Of a stretch of DNA of 55,079 nucleotides, positions 45,164 to 55,079 are shown one piece after another. A program made the position numbers and the translations under genes. Source of the stretch: Perkinsus olseni (taxonomy: Eukaryota > Perkinsozoa > Perkinsida); NCBI GenBank assembly GCA_013115125.1, contig JABANN010000190.1, forward strand, positions 1 to 55,079. The letters are read 5' to 3'. The notes below the pieces were generated by a model that was given only the letters and a program-made list of their open reading frames with translations, did not search any database and was not told where the DNA came from. Each line of letters begins with the position of its first letter. Position 1 is the stretch's first letter.

Positions 45164-46153
45164 AGTCCCGTAGTCATCGTCGTCTTCAAATTCCCCTCCC
45201 CATTATAAGAAACAGACAGCCGTGTTGCCCTTACGACCGAGGCTCACGCGTGAGAGAGGTGGGAATACCTAGAAGTGGACTACGGGGTAATCTAACCGAA
45301 AGTCCCTTCGCAAAAGAGCAACCGCAATGTGCACTCAGCCCATTAATAATGTGCTCAACAATCTGCCAGTGCCGTCTGTACTTACGTCTTCTTCGAGGGC
45401 GTGAGAGACCAAGGCTGCAGCAGCGATGGAGGTGATGAGACTGCCTTAACATTGCATGGGGACAGCCTCGTGACCAGAACTTGGCTATTATGTACAACAT
45501 AGCGAGATGCTCCCTGGGCTTGTGTCTGTTTACACGGTTACACTCATACGGACGAAACATACAGCGTATCATCATGCTCCAAACCATTTCTCTACCGGAC
45601 AGATGATAATAGGTGGGCGGAATCAGATATCCCCGCTCGAAAGACGGTAATATGGCTAGCCCAAAGCGAGCGAGGATCGCAGAGAGAAATGAAGCTCAAG
45701 AGTGGCCAGCATGGGCCGGCAGCGGTAACGTGGTCTCGGAGGGAGTCGAGTTCCTCAATAAAGTGACCTTCGCTAGAGAGCTAGCTCGAGTTAGTTAATT
45801 CAGCCACTCGGGACTCTCGACCATCATCCGGCGCCCCTGACTCGGGACCATCTGCTGCTATTAAATTCACTGGAAGTTCCACGCCTCGAGCGAATGCACG
45901 GCCCGACTTCGCTGAATTGTCTGTCCACTGAGAACGCCACCCGCAACCTTTCGTGTGCCTATAACTGTGTAAAGGGAATAGCTAGCGGCGAGGCAGCGCA
46001 ATTACAGTCAACAGCGCAAGGACTGCCGTTCTCGGCTCCTTGCAACGGTGAGCGAATGGAGAAGCTACGCTGACGCAAATAAAATGACTTTGTCCGGGCA
46101 GGCATAATGTTTAACTATAGCCTGTAACAACGGGTAGTTGTCCTGATCAAGTT
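45164..46153. other. 1 kb spacer, nothing recognised
   Basis: No supported gene. Frames at 45231-45587 (-) and 45613-45798 (+) lack any recognisable feature. Confidence 0.35.
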
Positions 46154-46557
46154 TTAACATACCGGGCAGTCACCTGCTATGAAGGTGATGTTGACTCCTT
46201 GAAAGGACGTCACCAACGATAGACCACCTCGGCCGAAATCCATAAGCACCATGTCACCGAGCGGTCGCAAGATCTATTGACAACACTGGCAAAGTCGAGG
46301 TACGGGAGACAACTACTCTCATGAAGTTCGTAACGTAAAGATGTCCTCTTGTCATAAGTCAAGTCGTTTGACGCAAGTGTCTTGGCGTCATCGCACCTCA
46401 CAAGCAAGTCGACGCCATAAACGTCCCAAGTGGCCTATCCACAAATCCATGCAGGATGCCTAGCTGTGACGGAATGATAAGATCCGCTTGGCACTGAAGG
46501 ACGGCAGACCACCTTAGCCGTGAGAAGGACGATGCATATGAGACGAGAGGAGACCAT
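46154..46557 (-). pseudogene. secreted Cys-motif family, copy E (degenerate)
   Basis: From ATG 46557 (MVSSRLICIVLLTAKVVC) there is a signal peptide, then RPSVPSGSYHSVTARHP and WICG followed by an in-frame stop. The homologous sequence continues (LLVRCDDAKTLASNDLTYD, LPYLDFASVVNRSC) and then shifts frame before the ending (LGDMVLMDFGRGG, FQGVNITFIAGDCP) and TAA at 46154. There are therefore at least two lesions, making this the most decayed copy. Its Pro stretch is reduced to SVPSG. Confidence 0.6.
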
Positions 46558-47234
46558 TTCCCGATGAGGGAACTGAGGTACCGAGTCACTCAAAGCGAGG
46601 CCTAGTGCCGCGGCTGACGAAGCTAGACCCTCGTCCGCGAGCTTCAAAGAGAAACAAACAGTTTGAATGTAGCGCACTTCCATCTGGGTCTCGACCGGGG
46701 TTTACGCTGTCGGAATCGCACCGCGTGAACTAATAGTTCAGAACTATGCATCCCACAACCTCTTAGCAGCACCAGTACAATCAAATTCCAGATCAGAATT
46801 GCGACACATCAGTTCAACATGCGCGTTTCCGGAATCGACACTCGGCACTAAAGCCCCAGTGGAAAGCAGAATGAATTAACGGGTCGTCGCCGACTCCGCC
46901 CCGCTTAGCGAGGAGCGGCAGAATCATCACCAACCACCCGAGGCTACATCCGGATTCGACTTGAAACTTCGCGGCCTGCTGGCGCTGCATCCACACCGGT
47001 CAGCTACAGTTCTTTCGTTACTCCCGAGTCGCGAAGAGGGGAGTACACATCACAACGCCTTCTATTTTGAAGGGAGCTAACATCTGTTAGAATGCCGAGA
47101 TGGATGCTGGCCCGGTTCACCCTCCTCAAGGTAGATAACTCAAATAACGCAATGCGCAGTTATGCCAGGTAGTCAGTATGGCGTTAAGAAACTGACCTCA
47201 CGTGTACTGTAACTCTGTCAATACGACTACTTCT
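46558..47234. other. spacer, nothing recognised
   Basis: About 680 nt with no supported gene or repeat. Confidence 0.35.
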
Positions 47235-49699
47235 TCACGGGCTGCCGAAGGTCTGCACATCGCCACCGTTGGCCAGTACTAATCCAGTGGCGTCATTGAG
47301 CCAAGCTAGAGCACTTCCTGCGGCGTCGAAATGGGCCACTTCCGAGAGGGAAGTTTTGCCATGAAAGTGGTAGACATCAGCACCCTTCGCTGATCCTGAG
47401 AACAAAGAACAGTCCTTCATCAACAGGCGCGCTGAAGCAGCTTTGGCTGCTTCTGTCCACCGGCCGACTTACCAGCAGCCAGGTAGTGTCCACTATGATC
47501 GAAGCTGATGTCTTCGACCGGACCGGCAGCCGTAAGCGTGGCGAAATCAGTAGCCTTACGGAGGTCCCAGAGCTTGATCTCGCCGTCCTTGGTACCTGCA
47601 ATCGGGAAGATCACAGGCGTCCGAACAGCAGGCACCGAGCTTATTACCGGTGGCCATATGATAACCATTCTCACTGAAAGCCAGGGCCGTGACGTTAGCA
47701 TGGGGCATCTTGGCACTGGTGACCTGCTCAGGAAATGAAGACACTCGAAGACTGGGCAGCCGCTACCACCTCAGCTTTCTGTTGAAGGCTGTAGACACTG
47801 ACGCAGCCAGTCTTGTTATTATAGTAGGCGAAGAGGCTCCCATCGGGATGCATGCCAAATGCTTCTCCCGTAGCACTGGTATTACCTGTAGGTGACACTG
47901 CTAGCAGCTAGTAGCCCTTCGAAGGAGACTTACTCATATCGATCATGTGGCTCAGCCCCTCTTCTCTGTCTAGCTTCAAAATGGCCCACTTGCCCGACTC
48001 AGTAGAGACAACAAGTGCCTCACCGGTGGGATGCCATTCCAGGTTATTCACAGGGGAGTCCACAGACACACTGTTACCCACGGCAACATGCTCGCACTGA
48101 GAAATTGAGGAGTCTACAGCGACCTCGGGCGAGCGCGGGATAGTCTACATCCCCTCAGCTGCCACTACCATTACCTCCCACTCGCCCTCTTTTGCTGATT
48201 TCCACACTCTCACGTTTCCATCAGCACCTCCAGTAGCGAACAACTCTTCATTCGGGTGGAGCTTCACAGCAGTGACGGCGGACTTATCAGTACTCTGAAC
48301 TCACAGAGTGACGATTAGAAGAAGCATTGAGAAAGAGTCTTACATGGGTAACGGTGCAAACAGTGGTCTTGGTAGCCCGATTGTAGAGAGTAGCACAGCC
48401 AGCTGAACCTGAATGATGACCTCTTGGCAGTAAGCAACCTCGGCATACAGGACAACACCGCGCGGTCTGAGCCGTGGAATCATGACCTAAGCTCCCCTAC
48501 TACCTCCAACCAGCATCCTATCATTGTCTTGGAAGTGTATGTCGATGGCGGTGACAGTAGCATTAGACGGAGCGTTCTTACGACGACGCTTGCCTGCTAG
48601 TGAACCAAATGAAGACGGAAGCGGAGCATGAATGATTACCACTAGGGGTGGCGGTGTCTGCCTGCGCGAGCTTCTCGGCAGTGCCCTGGACAGTGTAGGC
48701 CCTAACACTCGACATACGAATCATTGGCTAGACGAACGGCATTACTTTACAGCATCCTCCTTAGCCAGCTTAGGGTGCTTACGCTTCTTTCTGCCACTCA
48801 TGAGTTTCTCCGATACAGCGACTGCTTCCTGACATATCACACAGTAATGTGGATGGATAGCAGATCCCCGTAGCACCTGTATGAAACCATCGGCGACATC
48901 GGCAGCCTCATCTTGGGCTCCTCCCTCGGCAGAGACATCAGCCTCCATGCCAGTAGCAGCATAGGCCCGTGCTTTGGCGAGGTCAGTGCTCAACTGTCTC
49001 ACTCTGGATACAGCAACGTCCCTACAGCACGAGCATAACGGAACACTACCGGACAGCACAAGACTCTGCTTATAATGCAAAGGCTGGGTCTCTACGAGGG
49101 TCTGGTGCCGGCGATCCAGCACAGCATCACCCCGATACTAATGCTACCTTTCCTTAGCGAGCCTGCATATGACACGGCAGGCAGCCTCATGCTGATATAG
49201 AGTCTGAGAGAGCTGCGCCCTCGTAGTTGTCAGAGACTCCCTCAGTTTATACCTGCATAACCATAGCCCAACACGATTCGGGTATATTGTGGAGAAAGAA
49301 GCGCCCAAGCCGATGAGCCCTTCCCTTCACTACGTTTCCAGCATCAGATTATCCCATTCATTTTGAAAATCATGCAGCATAGACGATATGGACGAAGACG
49401 TGGCCGGGCGAGGTGTTACCACCGAGTTCGCTGAGAAGAAGGCAGGGCTAGTCATGGGAGCGGGCTTAGCCCGGTGCTACCGTGAATAGGATAAAGGTCG
49501 GTCTCCTTATCCAGGTCCTGGCCTGTTACTGGACACTTACCACCATTCTCCGTTAGGGCCTTCTCAATCAATCGACGGGAAAAGACGTATCCTGGAAGAG
49601 GGGGATGGAAGGCCTCCCTTCAGAGATTCTCCATTTACCTGTCTTGGACAACACCGGATCATCGGGGACTTCACCGGAGATAGCGCACACGATAGTCAT
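47235..49699 (-). CDS. PRPF19: PRP19/PSO4 U-box splicing factor
   Basis: The start is ATG 49699 ([20 protein letters not shown]). A short intron is followed by [20 protein letters not shown] and [17 protein letters not shown], together the U-box at the extreme N-terminus as in PRP19. Next is the PRP19 tetramerisation helix ([20 protein letters not shown], about 49.2 kb). WD40 blades follow, spread over several exons: [20 protein letters not shown] (48.25), [19 protein letters not shown] (47.68) and [15 protein letters not shown] (47.5). The last exon is [14 protein letters not shown] and ends at 47235. PRP19 is an E3 ubiquitin ligase and scaffold of the spliceosome NineTeen complex. Introns are numerous and short. 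It sits as a conserved gene inside the secreted-family region, on the same strand. Confidence 0.9.
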
Positions 49700-51109
49700 T
49701 GTAGCTCGTCGATGAGAGAGTGAAGCCAAACTAAGAAAGAGGTCGCTAGCGGCGGTCCGGAGTTGCTCGAGTGAAGCTGTTGAGCAGCTTGGTGGCGCCA
49801 GGAGGGTGCGGCTATCACTGGGCACATGAATCGGTGTCACAACCGGCGGCCCTCCCTATCAAATGAGCCCTGGCCCCGTTGAGAATGCCGCCCCGGGCGA
49901 AGGTGCCCCTTTGCCTCCGCAGGCCTAGAAGGTGCACTCGAGCTCGATAGAGACAGTAAGGTTGTACGGATGTTGTACGGTTGGGTAAGCCGTTGTTGAC
50001 GAAACTAAGAAGCTCAATAACCTGTCCACGAAGGTGCTATCAAACAATCGTCTGGAGAGCCCATGACACTCAAGGAGCTCCACTCAGGTCCACACTGTCC
50101 AGGGATGAGCTCCTCTGATAAGTAGGACTGGATATATTTCCAACATTTACGGCTAGTCGATGGGCTTGCCCCATATTCCCAATAAACGCACGTCCACGCG
50201 AGTTCGATCCCGGCGCGGCGCATTTTATCACCCTATTATCGCTATCCCTGCAGGTGCACGACACGGCGCACAATGTTTCGAAACGGCTCAGCAATGGCGC
50301 GTAGAGGCTCGGACCTTTTCACGAGGCATTTTTACGTTACTGGGCTTCCTTGAAGGTGAGCAAGTACTCAGGGCTGACTGTGTTCACTCGCCTCCGCTTC
50401 GAATGTTTTGCCTGGCCTCGGGTGCCATCACCAACGCTGCTATTGGTGAGCCACCTGCGGTGTCTCCTGGCTCAAGATCGAGTCTTCCCAGTGCTAACTC
50501 AAGGGCGTCATTGACTATGGAGTTAACCATTAGGAAATGAGAGTGATACTAACTACGAATGGGATATCATCAAATAACTCATACTCATATTCCGATGATT
50601 CGGGAGTAATCCGCAGCTGCGGCACGCATATGCATAGCCCAGTCCGCTATGTTCCTGCGTGCAGCGGAGCGGTCGTCAGCATATTCATGAAAAGTAGGCT
50701 GGGCTTCAATAAGGATCCCTTCGTAGAGATAGTGCGGTGCGCAGCACCAACCGCACACCGCATTTTTGTCCGCATTAGCCACGTCTCTCAACAAGAAGGG
50801 CGCCGCCGGCTGTCGCGCCAATAATACACAATTGTCGTCTTCAAAAACTTCAGTTGCCCACATAGAGCACTGTCACTTTGAGATGCTGCAACTTCACGTG
50901 GCCTGAGGTCATGACCGACATTCCCTCCATTCTTTGTTGACTCTGTTTCGAAAGAAGATGAGATCCTGACTCAATTGACCGAGGCGCTAATATGCATTTC
51001 AACACCATACTGGCATGGCAATGTCGTGTTATGCCAATGGCATTGCAACTCGATTCTATGGTGGAATCGAGTGAAGTTGTTGAGGCAAATGAAGCAGGCC
51101 GAAGGTAAA
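49700..51109. other. 1.4 kb spacer, nothing recognised
   Basis: No supported gene. A B-box-like sequence near 50207-50217 was examined and not accepted as a tRNA. Confidence 0.4.
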
Positions 51110-51376
51110 CTACACCATTTCCAGACCTACTTAGTAAAACCCCAGAGCGATTTAATAAAGCCCAGACCTACTTAGTAAAACCCCAGAGCAATTTAATCGG
51201 CACGCGAGACGCATCCGGGTCGTCCCTCCTCCCGGCCCGGGGACTCCGGTCATGAGTGGCGGGAGATGGTAAATTGGTCTTTCATAAAATCAAATTGCTT
51301 TGGGGTTTTTCTAATTTGGTCCGGGCTTTATTGAGTTCCTCTGGGGTTTTACTTTGTAGGTCTGGAAATGGTGTAG
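51110..51376 (+). mobile_element. inverted-repeat element 1 (short, MITE-like)
   Basis: 267 bp bounded by inverted termini starting CTACACCATTTCCAGACCTA and ending in its reverse complement. The left arm holds about one and a half copies of a 41-bp tandem unit (CCTACTTAGTAAAACCCCAG followed by AGCRATTTAATAAAGCCCAGA). A GC-rich core (about 51199-51267) contains GGCACGCGAGACGCATCCGG. No coding capacity and no clear target-site duplication. Confidence 0.75.
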
Positions 51377-51389
51377 TGTGGGGTTCTAT

Positions 51390-53000
51390 TTGACTGGTAT
51401 TAGAAATCTCTAACTCTGAGTAGGTTGTGTGCTAGCATCAGGTTAGAGTTGAAAGCGTGCTTCTGCCAACTTGAGGATCACTAGGATACGCAGCTACCGA
51501 TGTATGACACGGAAACGGGGGCTTGAATGCATTCTCGAGCTATTATGGCATTCTTCCTCGAACCTGCCATGCTCGGTTATTAGACGCGAGAGTTGTGCTC
51601 CTCCCCCGGACGGGTCTGGGCGTTGGAGGCGATGGATCCTCTAGTCCCAGTATGGCCCCTCATCTACACCATTTCCAGACCTACTTAGTAAAACCCCAGA
51701 GCAATTTAGTGAAGCCCAGACCAAATTAGTAAAACCCCAAGGCAATTTAATAAAGCCCAGAGCAAACTAGTAAAACCCCAAAGCTATTTGATTTTATGAA
51801 AGACCAATTTAGTAGAGCCCAACAAAATCATTAACAAGTACAGAAAACTCACAACGTCAACCTACATGAAGTAGGCCCCCGTTATCCTACAGATCGCGGG
51901 TTAAAGCTTATTCGTTAAACATTCGAATTGGGGCTCCGACTGGCATGCCTTACACAGCTGAGCAACAAGGGTACAATGCTTGGGCGTGATTGAAGCAAAG
52001 TTGCAAATTGTATACAAAGTTGCATAGTAACCTCTTCAAGCCCTTTTTGAAGCAACTTCTCACAGTACGGCAGGAGGTACTCTGCCTTCGCTCCACCGCC
52101 TCTCCCGCCACTCATGGGGCGGAGTCCCCGGGCCGGGAGGAGAGACGATCCGGATGCGTCTCGCGTGCCGACAATTGCTTTAGGGTTTTACTAATTTGGC
52201 CTGGGTTTCATTAAATTGCTCTGGGGTTTTACTAATTTTCTCTGGGGTTTTACGAAGTAGGTCTGGAAATGGTGTAGCTGAGTACTAATCAATAATGGGA
52301 CGAGACACAGACAACATTTGTCTGTGATAACTGTTCCTGACTCACATGGGTTTCTGCTGCCTTTCAGCGCTTAACGTCCTCTCACCAACACCGCGATGAT
52401 TGCGCGAACAACGAGACACAATGCAGAAACTTTGACGCTGTGTGGGGACGGAGATCCTGCCAGAACTGTTGTATTCGATCATCAAATCACCCTGAACGCG
52501 ATAGTGTAGCCTCACGTGTCTTGGACCAAGATTTTGAAGACGCGGAGGACTTTGATCAGAGATCAGCACCTGGCACTCTCGCAGGCATCTAGGGGCAAGG
52601 TTATTCCTTGAACGTCGACTGTGACTGACTGATTCTATTTACTTACACAACTCGACTCGGGGCATGAAATGAGATTGTCCCGGGCGCCAAACGACCGGCG
52701 AAAACATATTGATGATAAGTTAATGAGATCGAGCTGAGCCACGGACGCTGTCAACGAAAGTTTAGCGAGAGGGTGAAGAAGATCCCAAAAGGAGGAGCAC
52801 TTCCGTTCTCGAGGCCGGAAATACGGTCGCGTCGAGCACGAACATCCTGAATCGAGCACGACAACGAGCTCTATGCTTCAGGACTTTTGAATCAGAAGCA
52901 TGCTCCGGCTGTGAGATTTTGTTCGGCCCCTTGAAACGGGACCATCATCGACTAGCTAGTTCTATCGTAGTTGAAGGTAACCAAGTCGCCGTCCTGCATA
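51390..53000 (+). repeat. segmental duplication, unit 1
   Basis: The block 51390-51663 plus 52283-53000 matches 54005-54335 plus 54346-55060 at high identity in stretches, for example TAGTCCCAGTATGGCCCCT at 51641 and 54313, and CGACAGAGACACAGACAACATT-like sequence at 52300 and 54362. Element 2 splits unit 1. The unit includes the 3' end of a secreted-family gene. Confidence 0.7.
51664..52277 (-). mobile_element. inverted-repeat element 2, same family, opposite orientation
   Basis: 614 bp with the same termini and arms as element 1. Its right arm, read on the minus strand, matches the left arm and GC-rich core of element 1. Its left arm matches the right arm of element 1, including TGATTTTATGAAAGACCAAT. 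It carries about 300 bp of extra interior sequence, so element 1 may be an internal deletion. It lies inside a duplicated segment whose sister copy (about 54331-54347) lacks it. Confidence 0.75.
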
Positions 53001-53311
53001 GCAAACAATCCTCGGCAGAGATGATTTACGTAGATTCGAAAAAAGTTGTATTCCATACGGCTATGGTCATCAAGCTTGAAGTGCGAGGGTATTACCTTAT
53101 CGACAGTCAAGTACTCGGACACATGCTCGCGGTCTCCGCATTTAACACCCAGTGAGACGTCCTCGTGCGGATCATCACTCCAAGTGACTTGTGCACAGAT
53201 GAATGAGGGTTGTTGAGCGGTCACCTTAGAGAAGGCTCCGCTAGGAGGCGGGGGAGGACTGACCACCAAGGTCACAATAAGGAGACCACCAATGATATTA
53301 CGGGAGACCAT
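52892..53311 (-). pseudogene. secreted Cys-motif family, copy F (late in-frame stop)
   Basis: From ATG 53311 (MVSRNIIGGLLIVTLVVS) there is a signal peptide, PPPPPSGAFSKV, FICAQVTWSD, GVKCGD, VNHLCRG, MQDGDLVTFNYDRTS, then a TAG at 52952-52954. The homologous ending SMMVPFQGAEQNLTAGACF follows in the same frame to TGA 52892. The open frame also extends upstream of 53311 to 53557 without a clear second signal peptide. The truncated product would lose about 20 residues including the last family cysteine. Copy G has a Gln codon at the same place. Confidence 0.65.
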
Positions 53312-54964
53312 CGAACTAGTGACTGAACTAAGAAGGGAGATAACGGCCATAGGACGCCCGGTATAACTGCTGCCGCTACTGATTTCGATGCTATCTCTCG
53401 AGCAGCACGACATGGAATCGGGAGTCCGCCGGACCCGGTCCGGAAGCGATAGCAAATCGTCTTCGTAGCTATCATCGAGTGCATCATATATCTCGTACGC
53501 AATCATGTAAGCTAAGCTAACATATTTGCGTGCGAGAGAATGTTCAGAGTCGGGCAACGTAGGTTTTATGAGCCAGACAATAATTGCTCTCTCGAGGGAA
53601 AGTAAATCTTGCCTCTTGAAGCCATTGATCTCGGGATGTGCAGCTTTGGCCGCCCAGCCTAGATTCTATTCTGCGTACAATGGTACCGTTATTGATGTCA
53701 CTGTGGAGCTGTATGAGACGCAACACCCAAGAATGCATATGCGTGTACACCGCGTCGACGAATTCTTAGCGACTCGAGTTCATTCAGCATTTTACCGTCT
53801 CATCGTCTCGCTGAACATTTTTACATATTCCGCTGGAGATTCCCTCCAAGTCTGAAGCCTAAACTCGCGGTGGTTGATGCGAACTGCTAAATTTACCCTA
53901 TCAGCACGCTACAAATTCTTAGCAACTCACGGCTTAGCGCGCGTAGTAAAATCCTCCGCTCTAGCTGTGAAGTAGATTTCTCATTTCGGTGCATGGCTTC
54001 ATTCGACTAGTATCAGAAATGCTCTAGCTATGAGTAGGGTGTATGTCACATACAGTATGTGAGAATCCTGTGAGAGAAAGAAGTGAGTTTCTGAATGCTG
54101 ACTCGTGGATCCGTAGTGGATATGTGCAGCTCACTGACTTACGACGCGGGAATGTGTGCTTCAAGGCATGCTCGAGCTATTACGGCATTTCCGTCTGAAT
54201 CGGGAGTCGTTGGTAGATTGAAGTTTCCCTCGAACTTGCTGTGCTCGGTAACCTAACGGGAGTTGTGCTACTCTACTCGGCGGATTCAGGCGTTGGGGGC
54301 GATCGATCCTCTAGTCCCAGTATGGCCCCTTGTTTGGCGGAGTCGTGATCAATAATGGGGACGAGACACAGACAACATTTGTCTGTGTTAACTGTTCCTG
54401 ACTCACGGGCTTCTGCTGCCTTTCAGCGCTTAACGTCCATTCACCAACACCGCGATGATTGCGCAAACAACGAGACACAATGCAGAAAATTTGGGGGACG
54501 CTGGTGGGGACAGAGATCCTGCCAGGACGGTTGGACGAGCAACTGGGCCCTGTACCGCAGGCATCAATAGATTCCCTCCCGTTTCAGCCGCAGATATTGG
54601 CACGCTCTGCATGACAGTGTCACAGTGCGGTTGTGCCTGTGCTCAGTGTCACAGTGTGCTGGCTTCCAGCAAGGGCATGGATCGGAGGTCGACAAGGACT
54701 AACGGATTCAATTTACTCACACAGCTCGATTCGAAACATGAAATAAGATTGTCTCGGATGACAAACGACCGATGAAGTTCTATTGAATCAATAGTATTGA
54801 TGACAACTTGATGATTATGAGCTTCGCCAGGGACGCTGTCAACGAAATTTTAGCATGACGGTGAAAAAGATGCCGAAGAGGAAGTACTTCTGGTCCCAAT
54901 GCCGGGGTACAAAATACAATCCGTGGGGTAGTCTCTAAGTCGAGTACGACAATGGCTATATGCC
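53312..54964. other. 1.65 kb spacer, right part is duplication unit 2
   Basis: 53312-54000 has no recognised gene. From about 54005 the sequence is the second copy of the segment described at 51390-53000. Confidence 0.5.
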
Positions 54965-55079
54965 TCAGAAGCATGCTCCGGCTGTGAGATTTTGCTCGGC
55001 CCCTTGAAACGGAACCATCATGGACTGGCTAGTTCTATCGTAGTTGAAGGTAGCCAAGTCGCCATCCTGCATAACCAAC
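54005..55079 (+). repeat. segmental duplication, unit 2 (runs off the window)
   Basis: This is paralogous to 51390-53000, without the 614-bp element. The offset between matching points is about 2.06 kb after the element and about 2.67 kb before it. Confidence 0.7.
54965..55079 (-). CDS. secreted Cys-motif family, copy G (3' end only)
   Basis: The last 37 codons are visible on the minus strand: VMQDGDLATFNYDRTSQ, then SMMVPFQGAEQNLTAGACF and TGA at 54965. Nearly identical to the end of copy F but with Gln (CAG) where F has TAG, so its frame is open as far as it can be seen. The N-terminal part lies beyond the right edge. Confidence 0.7.
   Translation of the reverse strand, partial: LVMQDGDLATFNYDRTSQSMMVPFQGAEQNLTAGACF

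Noticed and set aside
50152-50225. Possible tRNA gene (GAGTTCGATCC resembles a B box)
   Set aside because: The flanking bases do not form a T-stem and no acceptor stem pairs with the 3' end, so no cloverleaf can be drawn.
52952-53557. 201-residue version of secreted copy F starting upstream
   Set aside because: The added N-terminal part precedes the signal peptide at 53311 and has no counterpart in other copies, so the ATG at 53311 is preferred.
1-55079. CRISPR arrays, bacterial operons, insertion sequences, retroelements or virus-derived genes
   Set aside because: No spaced direct-repeat array, Shine-Dalgarno-led operon, transposase, reverse transcriptase, integrase or capsid-like frame was seen.

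Overview
This is a 55 kb piece of a compact nuclear genome. Nearly every recognisable gene is split by GT-AG introns of about 41-80 nt. It also carries tRNA genes with eukaryotic-type internal control boxes and core eukaryotic genes: Sm D1, PRP19, NOB1, a syntaxin, a tRNA-splicing endonuclease subunit and TBC1D23. The NAD(P) transhydrogenase is fused in the beta-then-alpha order known from apicomplexans (Eimeria, Plasmodium) and Entamoeba. Together with the minute introns and the long same-strand gene runs, this suggests an alveolate, with a Perkinsus-like protist as my best guess. The genus is inference. No spliced-leader sequence or organelle signature was seen that would prove it.

Layout. 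At 1-3.3 kb there is the 3' end of an unknown gene, a small unknown gene and a gene-poor stretch. From 3.3 to 23.7 kb every confident gene is on the minus strand: an EF-hand membrane protein, an XPF/MUS81-family (ERCC4) nuclease, the transhydrogenase with three tRNA genes inside one 2.1 kb intron, a tRNA-intron endonuclease subunit, Sm D1, and a fused trehalose-6-phosphate synthase/phosphatase. At 23.67-24.23 kb transcription switches divergently. From 24.2 to 36.9 kb every gene is on the plus strand: an IQ-motif protein, NOB1, a Qa-SNARE, a WW plus Yip1-family fusion, a CUE-PUB-CAP protein and a TBC1D23-like protein. The last four touch membrane traffic or ubiquitin handling, but I do not claim they form a pathway.

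From 37 kb to the end the character changes to long spacers, repeats and seven copies of one small secreted-protein family, all on the minus strand (37.5, 39.6, 41.1, 42.6, 46.2, 52.9 and 55.0 kb). Each has a signal peptide. Most have a short Pro-rich stretch (PPPPSG or similar), and all share four spaced cysteines, a DGD-like motif and a C-terminal F-x-G...G-x-C ending. Four copies look intact as far as they are visible and three are damaged. The family is interrupted by an unknown acidic/basic gene (44.5-45.2 kb) and PRP19 (47.2-49.7 kb). At 51.1-52.3 kb two related inverted-repeat elements sit in and beside a roughly 2 kb segmental duplication. The sister copy of that duplication preserves the nearly empty site of one of them. 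This array is the least-described part of the window.

Exon joins below were worked out by hand from GT-AG sites and reading-frame continuity. Gene ends are therefore firmer than some internal or N-terminal exons.
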